Positions 26,283-36,937 of a DNA stretch of 64,000 bases are shown here, in pieces. The DNA is from Cystobacter fuscus (GTDB taxonomy: Bacteria; Myxococcota; Myxococcia; Myxococcales; Myxococcaceae), in the NCBI RefSeq assembly GCF_002305875.1, contig NZ_CP022098.1, forward strand, positions 806,001 through 870,000, given 5' to 3'. A model generated the notes under the pieces. The model had not been told where the DNA came from, searched no databases, and saw only the letters and a program-made list of their open reading frames with translations. How positions within the stretch are numbered: position 1 is the stretch's first letter; every line of letters begins with the position of its first letter. The position numbers and the translations under genes were made by a program.

Positions 26283-27578
26283 ATGCTCTCGCGCATGGCG
26301 AACATCGCGATCGTTGGCGCGGGTCAGGCCGGGCTCTTCCTCGGCTTTGGCCTGCTCGAGGATGGACACGAAGTCACCCTGTTCTCGGATCAGACTCCCG
26401 ACGAGATCCTCCACGGCCGGCTCCCCTCGGGTATGGGGCTCTTCGAGGACGCGGTGAAGAAGGAAGCCGCGCTGGGGCTCACCTTCTGGGAAGACGTGAT
26501 GACGCGGGGAGAAGGCGCCATCCTCGAGCTGATCAACCCCGATGGCTCGGTCGGACTGCACATCGCTCCTCCCGTCCCACGGCCCCATCGCAGTGTGGAT
26601 CAACGGCTGAAGAACTCACGGTGGATGCGGGAGCTGGAGCGCCGCGGCGCATCCGTTCGCGTCGTTTCCCTGGCGAATCCGGAGCAGCTCGATGCACACG
26701 TGGCTGGCTTCGACCTCGTGCTGGTCGCTACTGGCAAGGGTGCGCTCTCCTCCCTGTTCCCGCGAGATGCGAGGCGGAGCCCTTTCGACAAGCCCCAGCG
26801 CCACATCACCTGCTTCCTCGTGAAGAACTTCCGGCCCGAGGTGCGCAGCGGGACCATCCGGATCCTCCCGGGCCTGGGCGAGGTGGTCATCACCCCGTTC
26901 TACAGCCGGGAGAACCTCAAGGCGCGCATCCTCCTCATCGAGGGTATCCCGGGAGGGCCGCTCGACTATCTCTCGCGGGCGCTGTCGGGCCGCGAGCTGC
27001 TGGAAGAGTGCAAGCAGACCCTCTTCAAACTGCTCCCCGGGCAGCTCGAGGATCTGCGGGAGGCGGAGCTGTCCTCCGAGCAATGCTGGCTTCGCGGCTC
27101 CCTCACGCCCACCGTTCGCGAACCGGTGGGCCGGCTGGCCTCGGGCAGGGTGGTGCTTGGCCTGGGCGACGCCCTCATGCTGCATGATCCACTGGCCGCT
27201 CAAGGCGGCAACAACGCGACCCACATGGCGGACTTCTACCGGACCCGCATCCGCGAGCACGCCGAGCGGCCCTTCACCGCGGAGTGGATGCAGCGGACCT
27301 TCGAGGACTTCTGGCTCGCCTATGGCCAGTACTCCATGGGCGTGACGGCTGGCCTGCTCATGCCTCCGGCACCCCACCAGCAGGCGGTGCTCGTCTCGGC
27401 GCACCAAGTGCCCGCGGTGGCCGCGGCGTTGATCGACGGCTTGTACGATCCGAGGGCTCTCTTCCCCTGGTTCGTGGACCCCGCCGTCACCCGCGACTTC
27501 CTGCACTCCAAGGGCGTCCCACCGGCGCTGCTGGAGCAGTTCTGGAATCTATTCGCTGAGGATGGGGGCTTAAAGTAG
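26283..27578 (+). CDS. StyA-like FAD-dependent monooxygenase
   Basis: A 431-residue flavoprotein. The N-terminus has the Rossmann motif IAIVGAGQAGLFLGFGLLEDGHEVTLF and continues SDQTPDEILHGRLPSG, characteristic of the styrene/indole monooxygenase (StyA) group. The second FAD motif region reads VVLGLGDALMLHDPLAAQGGNNA, corresponding to the GD/DP pyrophosphate and ribityl site. StyA enzymes use FADH2 supplied by a separate reductase and epoxidise aromatic alkenes or indole; no reductase gene is adjacent. ATG 26283 has GAGGA upstream; ATG 26295 is an alternative. It directly abuts the truncated SUKH gene, so its promoter may have been acquired with a rearrangement. Confidence 0.8.
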   Translation: MLSRMANIAIVGAGQAGLFLGFGLLEDGHEVTLFSDQTPDEILHGRLPSGMGLFEDAVKKEAALGLTFWEDVMTRGEGAILELINPDGSVGLHIAPPVPRPHRSVDQRLKNSRWMRELERRGASVRVVSLANPEQLDAHVAGFDLVLVATGKGALSSLFPRDARRSPFDKPQRHITCFLVKNFRPEVRSGTIRILPGLGEVVITPFYSRENLKARILLIEGIPGGPLDYLSRALSGRELLEECKQTLFKLLPGQLEDLREAELSSEQCWLRGSLTPTVREPVGRLASGRVVLGLGDALMLHDPLAAQGGNNATHMADFYRTRIREHAERPFTAEWMQRTFEDFWLAYGQYSMGVTAGLLMPPAPHQQAVLVSAHQVPAVAAALIDGLYDPRALFPWFVDPAVTRDFLHSKGVPPALLEQFWNLFAEDGGLK

Positions 27579-27590
27579 AATTTTCCAATA

Positions 27591-27636
27591 AAACGACTAT
27601 AACGGTCTTGGCGGCATAAACCGTTATTGGTCGTTT
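27591..27636 (+). terminator. inverted repeat after StyA-like gene
   Basis: Arms aaacgactataacggt and accgttattggtcgttt are near-perfect inverted repeats separated by 13 bases, 12 bp after the stop. It is AT-rich in an otherwise GC-rich region. It may act as terminator or as a protein-binding site ahead of the astacin gene. Confidence 0.5.
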
Positions 27637-27742
27637 GACCCGGTTGCGCCAATTGTTGCCTCTGTAGTGGCAAATGGTTCGAGAAGGTGCGTGGCCTGCA
27701 ATCGAGGCGGCGCGCCGTATCGCACGACTTGAAGGAGGCGAA

Positions 27743-28879
27743 ATGTTCAACCGTGGAATGCGTCACGCGGCTTTTCTTGCCTTGGGTTTGTTGAGCACCG
27801 CGTGTGGAGAGCAGGCGGCAACGGAGCACGAGCGCGAGCTGGAAAACGACGCCGTGTACAACTCACAGTACCCCAAAGGCCAGTCTTTCCAGGTGCGGCT
27901 GGCCGGCCTGAAAGACCCCGTCACGGCGGTGCTCAAGAGCGACCATGTCTTTGTCGGCGACCAGGTGATCGGTCAAGTCTCTGGCACGCAGGTGCTCAGC
28001 GCGGACAAGCAGGTGCTGTTGCAGTTGGATGGCGACGCGCGAGTCAGGGCCATGGGCTCTGGCATCGTCAACGCCACCGGTCAAAAGTGGCCGGGGGGTG
28101 TGATTCCGTACGAGATCGATCCCGCCGCGTCCGCGGCAACGCGTACGGCCTTCGAGGGCGCCAAGGCCGACTACGACGCGAAGACCTCCATCCGCTGGGT
28201 GCCCCGAACCAACCAGGCCGATTACGTTCGGATCATCACCGGCGACGGATGTTGGAGCTACGTCGGCAAGATCGGGGGACGGCAGGACTTGTCGCTGGGC
28301 AACGGCTGCGGTGTGAATCCCGCCAGGCACGAGCTCGGCCACGCTGTCGGGCTGGCGCACGAGCAAGTGCGTCAAGACCGCGATTCATGGGTCATTGTCA
28401 ACGCGGGCGGCAGCCAGAACGCCATTGACTGGGGGTCGGCGGGCACACCCATCGGATCGTACGACTTCGAGTCGATGATGCACTACCGCAATTACTTCGT
28501 GAATGGCCGTTGGGATTACGTTCCCAAGAATGGTTTTCCTCCCGAGTGGGTCGGCAACGACCGCGTCAACACCTTTACCGCTGGCGACCTCGGAGCCATT
28601 CGCGCCATCTACGGTGGTGGCACGACCACTGGAGTCTGCTTCTATGCTGACATCGACTACAAGGGAGAGAGCTTCTGTGCGACCAGCGACAGCTCCTGGG
28701 TAGGGGAGCAATGGAACGACCGCATCTCCTCTGTCAAGGTGAGCCCCGGCTTCGAGTTCACGTTGTTCAACGACATCAATTTCGCCGGAAGTGGTCTGGG
28801 GTGTGCTTGTGATGTCCCGAACCTGGTGCAGTACAACTTCAACGATCTCACCTCTTCGTTCCGGATCAAACGGAAGTAA
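27743..28879 (+). CDS. astacin-type (M12A) metalloprotease lipoprotein with C-terminal I36/crystallin-like domain
   Basis: A 378-residue lipoprotein: signal MFNRGMRHAAFLALGLLSTAC ends in a lipobox. A pro-region of about 90 residues precedes GGVIPYEIDP, the mature astacin start pattern. The zinc site is HELGHAVGLAHEQVRQDRD near residue 196, and the Met-turn is SMMHYRNY, both diagnostic for astacins. Residues about 300–378 (VCFYADIDYKGESFCA to FRIKRK) form a module like betagamma-crystallin or the I36 inhibitor family (short strands with FYxxxxYxG). ATG 27743 follows AAGGAGG. An extracellular endopeptidase; the C-terminal module may bind calcium or surfaces. Confidence 0.88.
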   Translation: MFNRGMRHAAFLALGLLSTACGEQAATEHERELENDAVYNSQYPKGQSFQVRLAGLKDPVTAVLKSDHVFVGDQVIGQVSGTQVLSADKQVLLQLDGDARVRAMGSGIVNATGQKWPGGVIPYEIDPAASAATRTAFEGAKADYDAKTSIRWVPRTNQADYVRIITGDGCWSYVGKIGGRQDLSLGNGCGVNPARHELGHAVGLAHEQVRQDRDSWVIVNAGGSQNAIDWGSAGTPIGSYDFESMMHYRNYFVNGRWDYVPKNGFPPEWVGNDRVNTFTAGDLGAIRAIYGGGTTTGVCFYADIDYKGESFCATSDSSWVGEQWNDRISSVKVSPGFEFTLFNDINFAGSGLGCACDVPNLVQYNFNDLTSSFRIKRK

Positions 28880-28894
28880 CGAGACCCCTCGTCC

Positions 28895-28921
28895 GCTCCC
28901 GGGCAGCGAGCGCCCGGGAGC
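28895..28921. terminator. bidirectional hairpin between convergent genes
   Basis: A perfect 10-bp stem (gctcccgggc / gcccgggagc) with a 7-base loop is followed by TTCAT. It separates the astacin gene from the end of the giant kinase gene. Confidence 0.65.
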
Positions 28922-28942
28922 TTCATGGGATCAGATTTCGGG

Positions 28943-31900
28943 CTAGGAGAGAGGGAGCTCCAGGGTGGTGACGGCGCCCTTTCCCGGTCCCTCGCTCTCG
29001 ATGGTCAGGCGGCCATGGAGGAGCTGTGCCGCCAGCGCGCTGGAGTGCAGTCCGAAGCCATGGCCGTTCTTGCGCGTGGTGAAGCCGTGGGAGAACAGCT
29101 TGCCCTTCACCTCGGGGGCAATGCCCACGCCATCATCCACCACCTGGATGCGGACCACCGGCCCCTCCGCCTTCATCCTCACCCACAGGTTGCGCTGGCC
29201 CTCGGGCTTCGGATCCAGCGCCTGTTTGGCGTTGCTGATGAGGTTGATGAGGATTTGCAGCACCTTGTGCTTGTCCGCCCTCACCCGTGGCACCCTCGAT
29301 AGCTCCCGGTGCACGGTGACGCCATGGCGCTGCAAGGCCGCCATCTGGATGCGCAGCGCGTCGTCGACGAGCTGGGGTAGCTCGCACTCCTCCGTCAGCA
29401 GCGACCGCTTCGCATACGTCTGTTGCACCTGGATGATGGCGCGGATGTGCTCGATGTGCCGGTTCATCGCCTCCAGGTCCTCCATCAGGCGCGTCTGCTC
29501 CTTCATCAACTCCTCGCCCAGCGCGGTGAGGTAGCCCGGCAGGTGGCTGCCGCGGGGGTTGTTCGTCAGGAAGTCCACCAGGTTGTCGCGCTGTTGCTCG
29601 AGGAGCGTCCCCGCCTGCTTCACGCGGCCCACGCGCAGCGAGCCCACGGCCTTGCGCATCATCTCGAGGTTGACGACGGCGCTGGTGAGCACGTTGCCCA
29701 CGTTGTGCAGCACGTTGGAGGCCACCTCCGCCATGCCCACCTCGCGCGCCGTATCCACCAACCGGGCCTGGGCCTGCTTGAGCTCGTAGGTGCGCGCCTC
29801 CACCCGCTGCTCCAGCTCTTCATTCGCCCGGTGTAGCTCCGTCCTGGCGCGTTGGACGTCCTCATAGAGCCGGGCGTTCTCGATGGAGATGGCCGCCTGG
29901 GAAGCCAGGTGTCCCAGCAACACCATCCGCATTGGATTGAAGGCATTGGCCGCCAGGTTGTTCTCCAGGTACAGCGCTCCGGAGAACCGCTCCTGCCTCA
30001 ACAGGGGCAGGCACAACACCGACCGCGTCCTGCCGTGCGCCAGGTACTCATCGGACGAGAAGGGATGCGGCCTGGTGGCATCGCCGATGAGCACGTGCTC
30101 CCGGGTGCGCCGGACATAGGCGAGGAGCGTCCACGGAAGCTCGGAGGACGCTTCCTCCGATGACGTCTCGGAGATGGCGGCCACCGAGAGCGAGTCCCCG
30201 TCTGGTAGCAGCAGGGCGCCTCGCTGGGCGCCCGCGTTCTCCATGGCCGCGCGCAGCAGCGTGGTGACCAGACGCTCCAGCTCGATTTCACTGGAGACGG
30301 CCTGCTGGGCCTTGACGACGGTGAGCGCGTCGATGCGGGTGGAGTCCGTGCTGCTGGTGGTCTGCTCGTCCCGGGGGGCCGCGGAAGAGGGGAGGTGGGG
30401 CCAGAGGGACTCCAGGTGCTGCACCTTGCCCAGGGCGCCCCACTGCTGGTACGCCGCCCGGGCCTCGCGCGCGAAGGCATGGGCGACGATGGGCGCCTCC
30501 CGGGTGTGCCAGAAGTTCGCGGCGAGCTCGCTGGCGAGTCCGACGCAGTGGGTGGCACCGTTCTCCCGAGCCGAGCGGATGGCTTGCTCATAGGCGCGTG
30601 TGGCCTCCTCGGATCGTCCCTCGAGGCGGGCCAGCTCCGCGGAGACCAGTCGCTCGAGCGCGTGGAAGTTCTCGGGGCAATGCTCCGCCCACTCCGCGAG
30701 CTGCCGCTGGTGTCCCTGGATGGCCTCGAGCCACCGCCGCTGCTCCTCGGGCGTGGCCTCCTCGAAGCACGCCGCCAGGGTCAGGGCGCGGTAGAAGTGG
30801 AAGGTGCAGTGGGGGAGCGTGCCCCGCATGACCCACTGGGCCTCGACCACCTTGTCCGCCGCCTCCCGCGCCTCTCCGTAGGCACCGCACATGAATCGCG
30901 ATTGGAGTTTGGCGATCCAATAGTTGCCCTTCAGGGCCGCATGGCGTTTGGGGAGCTGAGCCTCGAAGGCCTGCTCATCGAAGCCGTCCCCGTTCAGCGT
31001 GCCGAACGAGTGGGTGGACCCGCGCAGGTGCTGCACGTAGCGCTGCTGCAGCAGGATATAGTCCTGAGGCTCCTTGATCCCCGTCTTGCTCAAGAACTCG
31101 CCGCGCACGAGCGTCTCCCGGTAGACCTCATCCAGGTGATGTCCCATGCAGAGACGGTTGTAGACGATGTACCAGTTGCTGTAGGCGGCGGCCAGGATGT
31201 CTCCCACCTGAAGCGCGTGGTGGAGTGCCTTGGTGACGAGCTCCTGCGCTTGGGACAGGGGCTGGTTCCAACAGCTGCAGAACTGCATGCTGTAGAGAAC
31301 CCTTCCCCGGTGGGCGGACAGGCTGTACCGCTCGACGAATCCGAGGGCGAGCCTGGAGAAGGCAAGACCTTCCCGGTACCGCTTGAAGTATGAGCAGGCG
31401 ATGAAGCCAAACCAGCTGTATCCGGGCGTGGCGGCATCCACGAAACCGTGGCGGATGGAGAGGGACACAATCCGGCTCACGATGATGATGAACAGGTGCT
31501 GGTTGGTGGCGTGCGCGGTCGGGTAGAACTCCAGGAGGGTGCTGACGGCCAGCTTCACGTCCGGGTCGGTCATGAGTGGCAGCTCGATGAGGCTTTCGAT
31601 GGTGCGCTCCCCCAGCAAGGTCCACACCTCGTCATGGGCGGCCACCGCCTCCTCCCAGGTGGGGTTCCGCGAAAGCGGGATGCCCAGCAAGGCCAGGCAC
31701 TCCCGGATGCAGGTCAGCCCCTGTTGGCTTTCGCTCATGGCGAAGTGGATGCTCACCCTCAGGAGGTAGACGGCCACGGAGTCCGCGCGGGTGCGAGCCC
31801 GGGCGGGGAGCGCATCGATCTGACGGCGCGCCTCGGCGATGTTGCCGTCCATGAATTCGCAGCGCGCCTGGGTGAGTCGCAGTTCGAAGGCCAGCGCGGG

Positions 31901-34210
31901 GTCCGTCTCCCAGGGGTCTCCCGGAATGAGCGCGAAGGCCGTCGAGAAGTAGGTGATGGCGGGGCGGAGCGCCATCGCGGCCCTGGCCTTGTCACCCGCC
32001 TCGATGTTCAGCCGCGCGAGCTGACGGCGCTCCGCAGGGTCCTCGATGAGCTCCAACCCGGTGTTGAGCTGGCTCACCACGTCGAAGAGCGACTCGCGCA
32101 GCTTCTCCGGGGAGAGGCTCTCGAGCAGCAGGCGGCCGATGCGCAGGTGGACGGCCTTGCTCTCGGCCTCGGAGAGGAGGCAATGGGCCGCCTGCTGGAT
32201 GCGGTCATGTTGGAAGCGGTATTTCTCCGGGCCGGCGCGCACCAGCATGCCTTCCTGGAGCGCGGGCTCGATTCCCTGCTCGACCTCTCCTTCCGCGGAC
32301 AGCCCGGCGAGGGTGCTCAACATCTGGAGGGAGAAGACATTGCCCACACACGCCGCCAGCCGAAGCAGATGCTGCGTGTCCGAGGGGAACTGGCGCAGCT
32401 TGCCCACCATGAAGTCGACGATGTTCTCCGAATAGCCCCGGGCCCGCGCCCCTTCGGAGTCCCATCGCCAGCCTCCTCCGGGTTTCCGCGCCAGCAGGCC
32501 ATCCTGGTGGAGGGCCACCAGCAGTTGCAGCAGGAAGAAGGGGTTGCCCCCCGTCTTGTCGTGCAGCAGTGCCGACAGGGGGGCGACCACCTCCCGTTTC
32601 GCTCCAGGCAGCGTGTCGGCCACCAGGTGCTCCACCTGCTCCGTGCTCAGCGGTCCCAGGTGGAGGTCCGTCATTCTCGCCCCCTGCTTGCGTGCCTCCT
32701 CCAACACCTGCATCAACGAGTGCGCGGGGCTCACCTCGTTGTCCCGGTAGGCGCCAATCCATAGCACCGGGAGGAGTTCGGGCTGGGACAGCATTCGAGC
32801 GAGCCATTGCAGACTGGCCAGGTCCGCCCACTGCAGGTCATCCAGGAACACCACCATGGGGTGCTCCGGGGTGGCGAACACCGAGAGGAATTGACGGGCG
32901 ACCCGATGGAAGCGCCGCTGTGCTTCGCCAGGGGGCACCTCCTGGAGCGCGGGCTGGGGGCCCACCAGCACTTCCAACTGGGGCACCAGATTCACGAGGG
33001 CCTGGCCTTCTTCTTCCCAGGCCCGGTTCACCTGATCCCTCCACCTGCCGATCTCCTCCTCACTGCCCGCCAGCAACTGCTGCACCAGGCCTCGGAGCGT
33101 CTGGGCCGGGGTGGCATAGGGAATGTCCCGCTGGAACTGGTCGAACTTGCCACTCAGGAAGAAGCCGCGGCGCTCGACCACGGGCTTGTGCAGCTCGTTC
33201 ACCACCGAGGACTTGCCAATGCCCGAGTAGCCGCTGACGAGGAGCAACTCCGGCTGGCCTGTTCGCGCCACCCGCTCGAAACCCTCGAGCAGGGTGGCCA
33301 CCTGCGCCTCGCGTCCGTAGAGCCGTTGCGGCAGTTGGAAGTGGGTGGGGGTGTCCCGCGTGCCCAGCGTGAAGACCTCTTGCTCGCCCTGGCTCAGCGC
33401 CTCGTGGCAGTGTTCCAGGTCCGCCAGGAGTCCCTCGGCGCTCTGGTAGCGCTCCTCGGCCACCTTCGCCAGGAGCTTGAGGACGATGGCGGACAAGGCG
33501 GGGGGCACCCGCGGGTTCAGCTCGTGCGGAGGTCTGGGCGCGTGCGCCATGTGGGCGTGGAACCACTCGAGCGCGTCCTTGCCCTGGAAGGGGCGCTGCC
33601 CCGTGAGCAGCTCGTAGAAGGTGACGCCCAGCGAGTAGAAGTCCGTGCGGTAGTCCACCACCCGGTTCATCCGCCCCGTCTGCTCGGGCGACATGTACGC
33701 CAGCGTCCCTTCGACCAGGTGGGTCGGGGCGGCGTCCAGGTGCTCCACCTTGTGCAGCGTGGCCACACCGAAGTCGATGATTCGGGCTTCACCCGAGGGC
33801 ATCTCGATGATGTTGGAGGGTTTGATGTCCTTGTGGATGATGTTGCGGCAGTGGAGTTCCCCCAGGGTGGAGGTCAGCGAGAGGGCCAGGCTCATGAACC
33901 GGGAGCGTTCCAGGGGCTGGCCCGTGCACTCGGACAGGGTCTGGCCCTGCACCTGCTCCAGCACGAGCAGGGGCCGCTCATGGAGCCGCTCGCAGGCATA
34001 GGCCCTGGCCACGCCGCGCACGTCCCGCAGACGCTGCAGGATGGCGAACTCCCGCCGGTACCGCTCGCTCTCCCTGGCGCCGGGTGATGGCGCCATGGGC
34101 GTCTTGATGAGGACGGGCAGGCCATCGGCCTCGCGCACCGCCTGGAACAGGACGTTCGAGCCCGTGGCTCGGAGGGTGCCAAGTACCTTGTACCCCGGAA
34201 TCTCCAACAT
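28943..34210 (-). CDS. Ser/Thr kinase – AAA ATPase – GAF – histidine kinase giant sensor
   Basis: A 1755-residue cytoplasmic multidomain signalling protein. Residues 1–270 are a protein kinase domain (LIKTP lysine, HKDIKPSNI catalytic loop, IDFGVAT, SPEQ). From about 300 an AAA_16/STAND ATPase (RLYGREAQVATLLEGF; P-loop GYSGIGKSS near 328; VFLDDLQWAD Walker B). Residues about 800–1250 are helical TPR-like. A GAF domain lies near 1300–1450. A histidine kinase follows with H-box EVASNVLHNVGNVL near 1503 and HATPase (NLISNAKQAL, DDGVGI, GHGFGLHSSA). The kinase glycine loop is degenerate (LRATGSNVLF). ATG 34210 is used because the kinase fold starts there. Such proteins are frequent in myxobacteria; the cognate regulator is unknown. 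Confidence 0.92.
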   Translation of the reverse strand: MLEIPGYKVLGTLRATGSNVLFQAVREADGLPVLIKTPMAPSPGARESERYRREFAILQRLRDVRGVARAYACERLHERPLLVLEQVQGQTLSECTGQPLERSRFMSLALSLTSTLGELHCRNIIHKDIKPSNIIEMPSGEARIIDFGVATLHKVEHLDAAPTHLVEGTLAYMSPEQTGRMNRVVDYRTDFYSLGVTFYELLTGQRPFQGKDALEWFHAHMAHAPRPPHELNPRVPPALSAIVLKLLAKVAEERYQSAEGLLADLEHCHEALSQGEQEVFTLGTRDTPTHFQLPQRLYGREAQVATLLEGFERVARTGQPELLLVSGYSGIGKSSVVNELHKPVVERRGFFLSGKFDQFQRDIPYATPAQTLRGLVQQLLAGSEEEIGRWRDQVNRAWEEEGQALVNLVPQLEVLVGPQPALQEVPPGEAQRRFHRVARQFLSVFATPEHPMVVFLDDLQWADLASLQWLARMLSQPELLPVLWIGAYRDNEVSPAHSLMQVLEEARKQGARMTDLHLGPLSTEQVEHLVADTLPGAKREVVAPLSALLHDKTGGNPFFLLQLLVALHQDGLLARKPGGGWRWDSEGARARGYSENIVDFMVGKLRQFPSDTQHLLRLAACVGNVFSLQMLSTLAGLSAEGEVEQGIEPALQEGMLVRAGPEKYRFQHDRIQQAAHCLLSEAESKAVHLRIGRLLLESLSPEKLRESLFDVVSQLNTGLELIEDPAERRQLARLNIEAGDKARAAMALRPAITYFSTAFALIPGDPWETDPALAFELRLTQARCEFMDGNIAEARRQIDALPARARTRADSVAVYLLRVSIHFAMSESQQGLTCIRECLALLGIPLSRNPTWEEAVAAHDEVWTLLGERTIESLIELPLMTDPDVKLAVSTLLEFYPTAHATNQHLFIIIVSRIVSLSIRHGFVDAATPGYSWFGFIACSYFKRYREGLAFSRLALGFVERYSLSAHRGRVLYSMQFCSCWNQPLSQAQELVTKALHHALQVGDILAAAYSNWYIVYNRLCMGHHLDEVYRETLVRGEFLSKTGIKEPQDYILLQQRYVQHLRGSTHSFGTLNGDGFDEQAFEAQLPKRHAALKGNYWIAKLQSRFMCGAYGEAREAADKVVEAQWVMRGTLPHCTFHFYRALTLAACFEEATPEEQRRWLEAIQGHQRQLAEWAEHCPENFHALERLVSAELARLEGRSEEATRAYEQAIRSARENGATHCVGLASELAANFWHTREAPIVAHAFAREARAAYQQWGALGKVQHLESLWPHLPSSAAPRDEQTTSSTDSTRIDALTVVKAQQAVSSEIELERLVTTLLRAAMENAGAQRGALLLPDGDSLSVAAISETSSEEASSELPWTLLAYVRRTREHVLIGDATRPHPFSSDEYLAHGRTRSVLCLPLLRQERFSGALYLENNLAANAFNPMRMVLLGHLASQAAISIENARLYEDVQRARTELHRANEELEQRVEARTYELKQAQARLVDTAREVGMAEVASNVLHNVGNVLTSAVVNLEMMRKAVGSLRVGRVKQAGTLLEQQRDNLVDFLTNNPRGSHLPGYLTALGEELMKEQTRLMEDLEAMNRHIEHIRAIIQVQQTYAKRSLLTEECELPQLVDDALRIQMAALQRHGVTVHRELSRVPRVRADKHKVLQILINLISNAKQALDPKPEGQRNLWVRMKAEGPVVRIQVVDDGVGIAPEVKGKLFSHGFTTRKNGHGFGLHSSALAAQLLHGRLTIESEGPGKGAVTTLELPLS

Positions 34211-34433
34211 GGATGAACACACTCGCTGGCGACAAGCGGTCCCCATGACGCCGTCGCACCAACACCCTAGATTGTACGCATTCGCATGTGAACAGGTGTC
34301 TTGCCTGGGTTGTTTACCCTCGGAGCCTCGCCTGCTCGCCGCTGTGGAATCACATGAAGTCAGACACTCTCCAGGAGAGATGCGCCGTTCACGAGCGCTG
34401 CCCATGGGATTGCGAGCCCACGTGAGAGCAAAG

Positions 34434-34464
34434 AAAAAACCCAGCCACCTGGGTGACTGGGTTT
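34434..34464 (-). terminator. intrinsic terminator of glnS
   Basis: On the minus strand AAACCCAG and CTGGGTTT form the outer stem around an inner CACCCAGGTG, followed by a run of six T. It lies about 24 bp beyond the glnS stop, a textbook rho-independent terminator. Confidence 0.85.
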
Positions 34465-34487
34465 CAGGACTTCCGTGACGTCTGGGT

Positions 34488-36194
<1,707 letters not shown>

Positions 36195-36478
36195 GCTGGA
36201 ATCGGTCTCCTGAGGAGCGAACACTCGCCCAACGGCTCCGGGACGTCCAGGGCCGAGGCAGGGGGCTCCCTGGAAAAGTCTCCCCGCGCGGGCGCTATTC
36301 CCAGCGGGCGGGTGGACGGGCGTCCGGTGGAATTCCACGAGGGGCCCCCCTCCCGAGGAGGGACGGGCGGCGGCGCTCTCCCCGTGTGCGCGGTGCGTCT
36401 CATACCTGGGGGTGGTCGCGACGGCGAACCCTCCATGTCATCGTTCCCACCGCTTCCCAGCGCGAGGAACGTCCGTCC

Positions 36479-36928
36479 ATGCAACTGCGGCTCAAGTACC
36501 CCCCCACGCCCGAAGCGGCGCCCCGGCACGCGGCCCTGTGTGTCTCCGCCGCCCTGCTCCTCAACGACATCGACCTGGACTACTCCGTCGACAGCGTGAT
36601 GCGGCTGGACGGCCTGCTCGAGTACCTGCGTCAGGGGGGCCTGACGTCGGAGCGGATGGCCGAGGTCGTCTTCGCGTTCGGCTGTTACATGGGGGAGGTC
36701 TTCGTGCGCCGGGCGGGTGGTGCGTGGTGCGCCACCGTGGGCTCGCCAATGGAAGGAATCACCGGCTTCCCGCTCGTCATCCAGCTCGGTGGCCACAGGT
36801 ACTGCAATCCCATCGGCAAGGTGTTCAAGCGGCTGGATCAGGGCTCGGCCCACGCGCTGCCGGCCTTCTACCGGCTCTACACCCGGCGGGACGCGCCCGC
36901 CCTGGGGCCCGACCCCGCCGTGCACTGA
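36479..36928 (+). CDS. hypothetical protein
   Basis: A 149-residue cytoplasmic protein starting at ATG 36479. Recognisable stretches are NDIDLDYSVDSVMRLDGLLEYL, then FAFGCYMGEVFVRRAGGAW and NPIGKVFKRLDQG followed by LPAFYRLY. The order (start helix, GEVxVRxxGGxW, P..KV.KRL, FY) is shared by a widespread uncharacterised family of small bacterial proteins, which I recall as DUF3806-like without certainty. It is convergent with the ketopantoate reductase-like gene, 9 bp apart, and divergent from glnS. No function can be assigned. Confidence 0.7.
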   Translation: MQLRLKYPPTPEAAPRHAALCVSAALLLNDIDLDYSVDSVMRLDGLLEYLRQGGLTSERMAEVVFAFGCYMGEVFVRRAGGAWCATVGSPMEGITGFPLVIQLGGHRYCNPIGKVFKRLDQGSAHALPAFYRLYTRRDAPALGPDPAVH

Positions 36929-36937
36929 GCGGCCGCT

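Noticed and set aside
26296-26457. Continuation of the SUKH frame to 26457
   Set aside because: Beyond the monooxygenase start the reading is Arg/Ser-rich and overlaps a conserved flavoprotein; it is a shadow, not part of the SUKH protein.
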